This document shows, piece by piece, positions 47,601 through 59,600 of a DNA stretch of 64,000 nt (the first letter of the stretch is position 1; every line of letters begins with the position of its first letter). This DNA comes from Eleftheria terrae (GTDB lineage: Bacteria; Pseudomonadota; Gammaproteobacteria; Burkholderiales; Burkholderiaceae_C). Below the pieces are notes generated by a model. That model made no database searches and had not been told where the DNA came from. It saw nothing but the letters and a program-made list of their open reading frames with translations. The position numbers were made by a program, and so were the translations under genes. The stretch is taken from assembly GCF_030419005.1 (NCBI RefSeq), contig NZ_CP106953.1, forward strand, positions 372,001 to 436,000, given 5' to 3'.

Positions 47601-50600
47601 CTTCCAGTGCACTCAGTTCTTGCAACTCAATTGTCGCTTGCGGATGGGCACTTAGATCATGCTCCAACAACGTCATGCACTGATCCTCAGGAGCAATCAC
47701 CTGGATCGCCGCCCCCTCAATTTGAGAAAATGTCGTGCGCAACGCTTCATGCCGCGCAACGATGCGATCTAATGCTGCGCGCAGCGCGACGCGGTTCAAT
47801 TGCCCTCTCAGTCGCATCCCACCAGGCATGTTGTATGCCTGGCTAGCGCCATCCATATGAGCCAAAAACCACAGCCGTTGCTGCGCAAACGATAATGGCA
47901 AAGGGCTCCCACGATCAGCCACCGTAATCGAGGGCAAGGAAGTGGCGTGAGCGTTCGCCAAGGTAGCAGCGAGCGCTTGCAAACTCGGCTGAGCAAATAC
48001 ATCTCGCAGTGATACTTCCACGCCCAGTGTTTGACGAATACGTGATATCACCTGCACTGCCAACAGTGAATGCCCGCCCAACTCAAAAAAGTTGTCGCGA
48101 CGACCGATCCGCTCAACCTTCAGCACGTCATGCCAGATCCCTGCCAGTGACTGCTCCATCTCCCCAAGCGGCGCTTCATACTCACGATTGCCATATGCAC
48201 TCTCTTCGGGTGCCGGTAACGCTTTGCGATCCACCTTCCCATTCGCCGTCAGCGGCAACCGCTCCAACTGCACATACGCCGCCGGCACCATGTACTCCGG
48301 CAACTGACCCAATAAATGACTGCGTAGCGCCTCAGCGCTCAGTGCCACGTCGCTCGTAACGTACGCCACCAAGCGCTTATCACCTGGAATGTCTTCGCGC
48401 GCCAACACCACCGCTTCGCGTATGCCTGCATAGCGCGTCAGCTGTGCCTCAATCTCGCCCAGCTCAATGCGGAAACCGCGAATCTTTACCTGATGGTCAT
48501 TACGACCCAGATACTCGACGTTTCCATCCGCTCGCCACCGCCCTAGATCCCCCGTCTTGTACAAACGCTCGCCTGTCACGAACGGACTGGCGATAAATCG
48601 CTCCGCCGTGAGATCCGCTCGATTCAGATACCCGCGCGCAACCCCCGCTCCTCCAATATACAGCTCTCCCACTGCACCGATCGGCACTGGCTGTCGATGA
48701 GCATCCAAAATATACAGTCTTAGGTCCGGAATCCGCGACCCAATCGGATTGCGCCCTTGGTATCGCTTGAGGTCCGTCTTCTGCAAAGGGTAATACGTCA
48801 CATGTACGGTAGTTTCAGTGATTCCATACATGTTAACCAGTTTCGGCTGAAACTCGGAATTACGTTCATACCAAGGTTCGAGACTTTTCAGGTCCAACGT
48901 CGCTCCGCCAAATATCACGTGTCTCAGTACATGAGGTAGGGGATTGCGTGCTTGCGCGGCAATCAGCTGGGTAAAGGCGCTGGGAGTTTGATTGAGGATC
49001 GTGACACGTTGTTCCGACACCAGTCGATAGAAACTATCTGGCTCTCGGCTAGTGAGGTGAGGCACCACCACCAGGCGTCCGCCGTACAGCAATGCTCCCC
49101 ATATCTCCCACACCGAGAAGTCGAAGGAAAATGAGTGGAATAAGGTCCAGACATCTTCACTGCCGAAGTGAAACCAGGGCTGCGTGGCCGCAAACAACCG
49201 CACAATATTTGCGTGCTCGACCATCACGCCTTTCGGTGTCCCCGTCGAACCTGATGTATATATGATGTAAGCGAGATGCCGTGGCGTGAGTCCGACGGCT
49301 TCCCTGTGCAGATTTGCCTCGCTCAGACCACCCCATAAATCTGAATCATTTTTCAGATCGATGAGCGTGGCGGAAGACGGGCGAACCTGCAACACAGCGC
49401 GTGATACATCAGTAGTGAGAACGATACAAGGGCCACTATCACGTAGCAGGTAGCTTAAGCGTTCCACAGGATAGCTTGGGTCCAGCGGCACATAGGCCCC
49501 ACCCGCCTTCAAAATGGCCAGCACGCCCACCACCATTTGGATGCTGCGTTCAACGCAAATCGCCACTCGGCTATCTGGCTTAACACCTCGCTCAATCAAG
49601 TAATGCGCCAGTTGGTTGGCTCGTCGATTGAGTTCGCCATACGTCAGTTGCTCACCCTCATAGATTACGGCGATCGCATCCGGTGTCTGGGCCGCTTGCG
49701 CCTCGAATAACTCATGAACGCATTTATCTTGCGGATACTCCGCTGCCGTATCGTTCCAGTTCACCAGAATTTGTTGACGCTCAGTGTCACTGAGCATCGG
49801 TAGGCGATCGACCGGCTGCTGGTCGTCCGCCACCATTCCCTTCAGCAAGGTCTTCCAATATTCAATGTATCGCGCCACGGTGTCGCGCTCAAATAAGGCG
49901 GTGGCATACTCCAACGAGCCCACAATCTGCTCGCCTTCTTCGCCCAACGACAGCGACAGATCAAACTGTGCTGTTACATGTGGCGAGGTCGTTTCCTCAA
50001 GCTGCAGCTCCGGCAACAGCAAGCGCCCGGCAGATGTGTTCTGCCAGGCAAACATCACCTGAAAGATGGGACTATGCGCCAAACTACGCGGTGGCTTGAC
50101 CAGCTCCACAACTTGCTCAAATGGAATGTCCTGATGACTCTGGGCCGCCAACGCTTGGGTCTTCGTCCGTGCCAACAACTCACTCCCTGTAGGTGAGCCA
50201 GACACGTCAATGCGCAATGCCTGCGTGTTAACGAAAAATCCAATCAGGCCCTCAATCTCAGCTCGCATACGGTTCGCGATCGGTGTCCCAATCACCACTT
50301 CGTCTTGTCCAGACAACCGTGACAACAATGCTGCCCAACTAGCCATCAATGTCATGAATAACGTCGTGCCATGACGTTGACTGAGCGTCTTTAAGTCTCG
50401 TGTCAGCTCCGCATCCAGGCCGATATTCAGACCGGCTCCAACATAGTTCTGCACTGTTGGGCGGACATGATCAGTAGGTAGCTCCAGCAACGCCGGCGCG
50501 CCCTTGAGCGTATGCCGCCAGTACTCTGCCTGTCGCTGTAAATGCTCGCCTCCCAACCACTGCCGCTGCCACACAGCGTAGTCGGCATACTGAATCTTTA

Positions 50601-53600
50601 ATGGCGGCAGTGGATCGACTTGCCCTTGACTGAACGCACTGTAAAGCTGATTGAACTCATTGAGAAACACACCTATTGACCAACCATCGGACACGATGTG
50701 ATGCATCGTAATGAGCAATACATGCTCATCAGGCGCCATACGGATCAAGCGCCCACGAATCAACGGACCACGTTCAAGATCAAATGAAGCGGTGGCTTCC
50801 AGTGCACTCAGTTCTTGCAACTCAATTGTCGCTTGCGGATGGGCACTTAGATCATGCTCCAACAACGTCATGCACTGATCCTCAGGAGCAATCACCTGGA
50901 TCGCCGCCCCCTCAATTTGAGAAAATGTCGTGCGCAACGCTTCATGCCGCGCAACGATGCGATCTAATGCTGCGCGCAGCGCGACGCGGTTCAATTGCCC
51001 TCTCAGTCGCATCCCACCAGGCATGTTGTATGCCTGGCTAGCGCCATCCATATGAGCCAAAAACCACAGCCGTTGCTGCGCAAACGATAATGGCAAAGGG
51101 CTCCCACGATCAGCCACCGTAATCGAGGGCAAGGAAGTGGCGTGAGCGTTCGCCAAGGTAGCAGCGAGCGCTTGCAAACTCGGCTGAGCAAATACATCTC
51201 GCAGTGATACTTCCACGCCCAGTGTTTGACGAATACGTGACATCACCTGCACTGCCAACAGTGAATGCCCGCCCAACTCAAAAAAGTTGTCGCGACGACC
51301 GATCCGCTCAACCTTCAGCACGTCATGCCAGATCCCTGCCAGTGACTGCTCCATCTCCCCAAGCGGCGCTTCATACTCACGATTGCCATATGCACTCTCT
51401 TCGGGTGCCGGTAACGCTTTGCGATCCACCTTCCCATTCGCCGTCAGCGGCAACCGCTCCAACTGCACATACGCCGCCGGCACCATGTACTCCGGCAACT
51501 GACCCAATAAATGACTGCGTAGCGCCTCAGCGCTCAGTGCCACGTCGCTCGTAACGTACGCCACCAAGCGCTTATCACCTGGAATGTCTTCGCGCGCCAA
51601 CACCACCGCTTCGCGTATGCCTGCATAGCGCGTCAGCTGTGCCTCAATCTCGCCCAGCTCAATGCGGAAACCGCGAATCTTTACCTGGTGGTCATTACGA
51701 CCCAGATACTCGACGTTTCCATCCGCTCGCCACCGCCCTAGATCCCCCGTCTTGTACAAACGCTCGCCTGTCACGAACGGACTGGCGATAAATCGCTCCG
51801 CCGTCAAATCTGCTCGATTGATATAACCGCGCGCAACACCCGCACCACCAATATAAAGCTCTCCCACCGCGCCTATCGCTACTGGCTGTCGATGAGCATC
51901 CAGAATATACAAATGTGTATTGCAGACCGGACGACCAATGGGAATCTCTTGCGCAATCAACTCGCTGCGCCCATCTACTAACAGCGATGTCGCATACACC
52001 GTGGCTTCCGTCGGGCCGTAAGTGTTTAGCCAACTGCACTCGCGTCCTTGCAACTTCGCTCGCCAACGCTCCAGATGCCGGCGCTCCGCTTTCTCTCCTC
52101 CCACCACCACCAAGCGCGGACGCTCTTCCTGCCCACGAGCATCCTTGCTTTCCTGTTGAACCCACAGATGCCAGAACGCCGTCGGCAACTCCAGCACCGT
52201 TACTCGCTCCGTTCGCAACAGTCGCTCAAACTCCTCATCTGGAGCCGATATCTCTTGCGGACGCAGCACGATCGTTGCGCCCGCGGCAAGCGGCGGAAAG
52301 ATCTCCTCCACCGATGCATCGAAACCGAAGGAAGCAAACTGCAGCACCCGGTCAGCAGCTGTAAGCGCGCAGTTGCGAATGTGGGTATGAATCAGATTGA
52401 TGACATTGCCGTGTTCAACCATCACTCCTTTTGGTTGACCGGTAGATCCCGAGGTGTAAATCACATACGCCAGACTGCGAGTCGCCAACCCTATTGTCGA
52501 TCGATCCAGATTGTCTTCAGACTCCTGCGCCCAGAGGGCGATATCCGCCTGCAGATCGAGGACCGTCACGGCGGCAGCATCACGGCTCATTTCGCGTAAC
52601 GCAGCGCGAGTACTCACCCGCGAGTCAGTGAGCAACAACACTGGCGCGCTATCCTTGAGCATGTACGTCAGACGATGAGCGGAGTACGCCGGGTCCAGCG
52701 GCACATAGGCCCCACCCGCCTTCAAAATGGCCAGCACGCCCACCACCATTTCGATGCTGCGTTTAACGCAAATCGCCACTCGGCTATCTGGCTTAACACC
52801 TCGCTCAATCAAGTAATGCGCCAGTTGGTTGGCTCGTCGATTGAGTTCGCCATACGTCAGTTGCTCACCCTCATAGATTACGGCGATCGCATCCGGTGTC
52901 TGGGCCGCTTGCGCCTCGAATAACTCATGAACGCATTTATCTTGCGGATACTCCGCTGCCGTATCGTTCCAGTTCACCAGAATTTGTTGACGCTCAGTGT
53001 CACTGAGCATCGGTAGGCGATCGACCGGCTGCTGGTCGTCCGCCACCATTCCCTTCAGCAAGGTCTTCCAATATTCAATGTATCGCGCCACGGTGTCGCG
53101 CTCAAATAAGGCGGTGGCATACTCCAACGAGCCCACAATCTGCTCGCCTTCTTCGCCCAACGACAGCGACAGATCAAACTGTGCTGTTACATGTGGCGAG
53201 GTCATTTCCTCAAGCTGCAGCTCCGGCAACAGCAAGCGCCCGCCAGGTGTGTTCTGCCAGGCAAACATCACCTGAAAGATGGGACTATGCGCCAAACTAC
53301 GCGGTGGCTTGACCAGCTCCACAACTTGCTCAAATGGAATGTCCTGATGACTCTGGGCCGCCAACGCTTGGGTCTTCGTCCGTGCCAACAACTCACTCCC
53401 TGTAGGTGAGCCAGACACGTCAATGCGCAATGCCTGCGTGTTAACGAAAAATCCAATCAGGCCCTCAATCTCAGCTCGCATACGGTTCGCGATCGGTGTC
53501 CCAATCACCACTTCGTCTTGTCCAGACAACCGTGACAACAATGCTGCCCAACTAGCCATCAATGTCATGAATAACGTCGTGCCATGACGTTGACTGAGCG

Positions 53601-56600
53601 CCTTTAAGTCTCGTGTCAGCTCCGCATCCAGGCCGATATTCAGACCGGCTCCAACATAGTTCTGCACTGTTGGACGGACATGATCAGTAGGTAGCTCCAG
53701 CAACGCCGGCGCGCCCTTGAGCGTATGCCGCCAGTACTCTGCCTGTCGCTGTAAATGCTCGCCTCCCAACCACTGACGCTGCCACACAGCGTAGTCGGCA
53801 TACTGAATCTTTAATGGCGGCAGTGGATCGACTTGCCCTTGACTGAACGCACTGTAAAGCTGATTGAACTCATTGAGAAACACACCTATTGACCAACCAT
53901 CGGACACGATGTGATGCATCGTAATGAGCAATACATGCTCATCAGGCGCCATACGGATCAAGCGCCCACGAATCAACGGACCACGTTCAAGATCAAATGA
54001 AGCGGTGGCTTCCAGTGCACTCAGTTCTTGCAACTCAATTGTCGCTTGCGGATGGGCACTTAGATCATGCTCCAACAACGTCATGCACTGATCCTCAGGA
54101 GCAATCACCTGGATCGCCGCCCCCTCAATTTGAGAAAATGTCGTGCGCAACGCTTCATGCCGCGCAACGATGCGATCTAATGCTGCGCGCAGCGCGACGC
54201 GGTTCAATTGCCCTCTCAGTCGCATCCCACCAGGCATGTTGTATGCCTGGCTAGCGCCATCCATATGAGCCAAAAACCACAGCCGTTGCTGCGCAAACGA
54301 TAATGGCAAAGGGCTCCCACGATCAGCCACCGTAATCGAGGGCAAGGAAGTGGCGTGAGCGTTCGCCAAGGTAGCAGCGAGCGCTTGCAAACTCGGCTGA
54401 GCAAATACATCTCGCAGTGATACTTCCACGCCCAGTGTTTGACGAATACGTGACATCACCTGCACTGCCAACAGTGAATGCCCGCCCAACTCAAAAAAGT
54501 TGTCGCGACGACCGATCCGCTCAACCTTCAGCACGTCATGCCAGATCCCTGCCAGTGACTGCTCCATCTCCCCAAGCGGCGCTTCATACTCACGATTGCC
54601 ATATGCACTCTCTTCGGGTGCCGGTAACGCTTTGCGATCCACCTTCCCATTCGCCGTCAGCGGCAAACTCTCCAGCACCACGATCGATCCAGGCACCATG
54701 TACGACGGCAAGTGCCGCTTCAGGCTTCGCCGCAGCTGTGCAGGAAATACATCGATGCCGTGGGACAGCGGGACATTGGCAACCTCCTTGCCTGGAAAGT
54801 GCGGTACTACTATGGCTGGCGTCGTCCCGGTCTCCACCCGAACAGGGTCATACAGCAGTACGTCAAATCTCCCATCCGAGCAGTCCGGCGTCCAGCTCAC
54901 GCGCACCTCGTAGCCGCACCTCACTGCGATTGCACTGAACGCACTCGGGAATTCGCCGGTCGACTCGTCAAGGGGCCGCATCCGTATCGCGTCCACAGTA
55001 ACGTCCGCGGCACTCGTTGCAATCGCAGCACGGCTCGCCAAATCGCGGGCCAACCGCCTGTTGGGAATGCCGGTCAGTTGCAACGACTGTGGACGATGAG
55101 TCCGCAGGTAGTCTTCCAACTGAGATGACGACCACGCTGTTGACCATGGAATCACGGCACCGATTAGGGGGTGTTCCGCCGTACCCACATGCAGCACTAC
55201 ATCGTATCGATACAGCGTTAACTCATTGTCAGCCTCGGTTTGTTTCAACAAGATCTCGACCCGCCCGATACGCGCCAGGCGTTGCGCCAGCTGCACGAAG
55301 AACAGCGGGTCGATCAGCAGCTCTTTTTCGTTTTCGACCGCCACATCGATCCGACGCCTGAGTGATCCCACCGTCAGATCTGCGGGTGCTCTGGCAAGCT
55401 GAACGGAAGCGTGGAACAGCTCCAACAGCGCGAAGTTGCGCACGTCGCCGATGAAAATATGGCCGTTGTCCGGCACCAGCGCCAGCGCCTGCTCCAACAC
55501 GGACGATAGATACGACGTATCTGGAAAATACTGAATGACTGAATTGAGAACGACAGTATCGAAACGGCCCTCGGACAAGCATTGCAGATCGATAGCCGGG
55601 GACTCGAACAAGCGGATGCTGGAAGCAGCCGGTTGGCGTGATACCCAATCCGTCAACGTCCGTATCGCTTCGGCCGACACGTCGGTCCCAACATAAGACT
55701 CACAATGCGACGCCAGCCGTTGCAGAAGGAGGCCGACACCGCATCCGATCTCCAGTATGCGCCGTGGATGCAAGGCCAGCACTCGCTCGATCGTGGCAGC
55801 CAACCAGTCCTGCATCTGTTGATCAGGAATCTGCTCGCCGGTATAGCTGCTCTTCCACCCCCCGAAGTGCGGTGCACGACTCGCCATATTCGTCGCATAG
55901 AGCTCATCGAAGATGTGCTTCCATTGCGCGATGGTCTGATCGCGATGAGCTGCGGATTCTTCGGACGACAGACCTGGATCAGGGTCTCGCACTACGTAGG
56001 CGACCAGGCGCTGGTCACCCGGCTGATCCGCACGCATCACGACCACCGCCTCACGGACTTCCGGCAAATCCAGCAGCACCGTCTCGACCTCCCCAGGCTC
56101 GATGCGGTAGCCGCGGATCTTCACTTGCTGATCCAATCGACCCAAAAACTCCAGGCGCCCCTGCGCATCCCAGCGCACCCGATCACCCGTGCGATACATA
56201 CGCCCGCGTACTGCCCCAAACGGCTCTGGCATAAAACGCTGCGCCGTCAACCCCGCGTTGTTTAAATACCCCCGGCTCACCCCCTCACCGGCGATATACA
56301 ACTCCCCTGCCACCCCGATCGGTACCGGCTCCAGCCGCTCGTCCAATACATACGCACGCATGTTGCCGATCGGCCGACCAATCCTCACTCCCTCATCCTT
56401 CCCACCCTCGAAGCGGTGACAGGCACTGAAGGTCGTGCACTCCGTCGGTCCGTAGCCGTTGATCAACGTGCAGCCCGGCAGCTCGCGCTGCACCTTCCCC
56501 ACGTGATGCGCAGACAGCGCATCCCCGCCCGCCAGAAGCTGGCGCACCGGCGCCAGCAACTGCACGTCCAGTTCCACCACCTGCGCAAACAATCCTGCCG

Positions 56601-59600
56601 TCAGCCACAGCGTCGTGATCTGCTGCTCCTGGATCACTTGGCGCAGGCGCTGCAGATCGACATACTTCTCCGCATATAAAACGCTACGGCCGCCCATGAG
56701 CAGCGCTCCCCAGATCTCGAAGGTGGCCGCATCGAATGTCGGCGGCGCTAGCTGCAAGATATGCTCTTCGGAACCCAGGGCCGCATATCCCGCGTGAACC
56801 AGCCCGACCACACTGTGATGCTCCACCATCACGCCCTTGGGATGGCCGGTCGAACCGGAGGTGTACATCACATATGCGAGCGTCTCGGGCCGCGCACCGC
56901 TTGTAGGACAGTGCTCGGGGTGCAGCGCAATCTGCGGCCAGTCCTTGTCCAATCTCACGAGCGAGAGTGCGCCGGCCAGATTCAGCTTGCTCTGCACGCT
57001 CTCTTGGGTCAGCACTACCGGTGAACGCGTGTCCTGCAACAGGTAGCTCAGCCGCGGTGCTGGATATTCCGGATCCAACGGCAGGTACGCTCCGCCCGCT
57101 TTGAGTATCCCCAGCATCCCGATGATCATCTCCATGCTGCGCTCCACGCACAGCCCGACGATCAACTCCTCCCCCACACCCAGCTGCTGCAGGTGATGTG
57201 CCAGCTGGTTCGAGCGCCGCTCCAGCTCCCCATAGCTCAGCTTCTGATCCTCATACACCAACGCAATCTGCTGCGGGGTGCGCCGGGCTTGCTCGGTAAA
57301 CAGCTCGTGAATGCACTTCTGCCGCGGAAACTCCACCGCCGTGGCATTCCACTCCACCAGCAGCTGATGGCGCGCCCTAGGAGTGATCAGAGGCAGGTCA
57401 TGAAGACGGCCTTCGGGATGCTCGACCATGCCAGCCAACACGATCTGCAGCTGTTCGGCTAGACGCTCGATGGTCGATTCGTCGAACAGTTCTGACGCAT
57501 ATTCGAACGCACATTGGAGATGCGTCGACTTCTCGTTCACGAACAGCACCACATCGAATTTGGCGGTGCGATGCTCGCCGTTAACGAGCTGACAACGAAG
57601 ACCAGGCAGCTGCAGATCTGCTTGTGCGAAGTTCTCCAACGCAAGGAGCACCTGGAACAGCGGCTGGCGGCTCAGATCACGCTCGGGCTGCAGCTCCGCC
57701 ACCAACCTCTCGAAGGGCACGTCCTGGTGCGCATACGCCCCCAGCAGCATCTGCTTCACCTGAGCCAAATGCTCCACGACACTGCACTCCCCTCTCACCT
57801 GCGCCCGCAGTGCCAGTGTGTTCACGAAAAAGCCGATCAGCCCCTCGCTCTCACGTTGCGTGCGCCCCGCAATCGGCGCCCCGATCAGAAAATCCTCCTG
57901 CCCGCTCCACCTCCACAGCAACACCTGAAACCCTGCCAGCAACACCATGAACAGTGTCGCGCCCTCACCCCGCCCAAGCTCACTCAGACGCCGACTCAAC
58001 TCCCCACTCAACTTAAACTCATGCACCCTTCCCGCGTGGCTCGACACCGCAGGCCGCGCCCGATCGCTCGGCAGCGCCAATACCTGCGCACCACTCAGCT
58101 GCTCACGCCAGTACGCCAGCTGCTCCTCGAGCAGCTCTCCGTGCAGCCAGCTGCGTTGCCACAACGCATAGTCCGCATACTGCAGCACCACTGGCGCCAA
58201 CCCCGATCGCTCCCCTCGAACTCTCGCCCCATACAGCTCGCTTAACTCTCTCAACAGCACACTCTCGGACCACCCGTCCGAGATGATGTGATGCATCGTC
58301 AACAACAGCACATGCTCCTGCTGAGATACGGTCAACAGCTTCAATCGGCACAGCGGGCCCCGACTCAGCTCAAAGCGACGCTCAATCTCCTCATCGATCG
58401 ATTCTCGAACCCGTCGCTCCCGCTCAGAGGCCTCGAGATCACTCAGATCCAACCTCTCGAGCCGCAATTGCCCCAATGCCCCGATGCGCTGGATCGCCCG
58501 TCCCCCGCGACTCTCAAAGTACGTGCGGAGGCTCTCGTGCCGACGCTCCAACTCAAACAAGCTCCACTGCAGCGCCTTGACGTCCAATTGCCCCTGCAAC
58601 CGCCAGGCACTCGGCATGTTGTAGGCACTGCCGACCTGGCCAAGCTCGTCCAAAAACCACAACCGCTCCTGCGCATACGACAGCGCCAGCTCCGCAGGTC
58701 GCTCCTGCACTTCCAGCGGCGGAACCTTGCCCACACCTCCGGCTTCGCCCAGCCCCTCCAAGCGCTGCGCCAGCTCGCACACCGTGGCGGCTTCGAACAA
58801 TAGCCGCAGCGCCACGCTACGCCCGGGCAGCTGCTCACGGATCTGCGCCAGCACTCGCGTCGCCAGCAACGAGTGGCCTCCCAACTCAAAAAAGTTGTCG
58901 TGCCGACCAACTTTCTCCAGTCCCAGCACTTCTTCCCAGACCCGCGCCAGTGTCTGCTCGATCCGCCCTTGCGGGGCCTCGTACTCTTGGGTGGCATAGG
59001 CGTCTCCATCCGGGGCCGGCAATGCCTTGCGATCTAGCTTGCCATTGACATTCAAGGGCAGCCGCTCGAGCACGACAAAGGCTGAAGGGACCATGTACCC
59101 AGGCAAGAGCCCTTTCAGATACGCCCGCAGAGACTCTGCAGTGGGAGCTATGGAGGAGTCTTTGGCGGTCACATATGCCACCAAGCGCTTATCACCTGGA
59201 TTGTCCTCGCGCGCCAGCACCACCGCTTCGCGTATTCCTTCACATCGCGCCAGCTGTGTCTCAATCTCTCCCAGCTCAATGCGGAAACCGCGAATCTTGA
59301 CCTGGTGATCGTTGCGACCTAAAAAATCAATGTTGCCGTCAGGCAAATATCGACCCAGGTCACCAGTCTTGTACAGCCTCGCAGTCGGATCAGCACTGAA
59401 AGGATTTCTAACAAACCGCTCGGCTGTTAGGTCAGGACGATTCAGATATCCGCGCGCCAAACCCGCACCACCAATATATATCTCACCAGTGACACCAATC
59501 GGTACTGGCTGAAGATGCCGATCAAGAATGTATATCTGCGTGTTCGATATCGGTCGGCCGATCAATTGCGATCTTGAGTCACTTCTTAATGGCTCATGAA

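Larger units (their letters stand above)
45030..54640. repeat. three tandem ~3.2-kb T-C-A repeat units inside the NRPS gene
   Basis: The units about 51420-54640, 48230-51420 and 45030-48230 are near-identical in the same frame (offsets 3,213 and 3,195 bp), except for the A core of the first unit. Differences between units 2 and 3 are isolated substitutions, mostly synonymous. Confidence 0.9.

Noticed and set aside
45030..54640. CRISPR-like or satellite repeat in the NRPS gene
   Set aside because: The repeats are ~3.2-kb coding modules in one frame, not short repeats with spacers.
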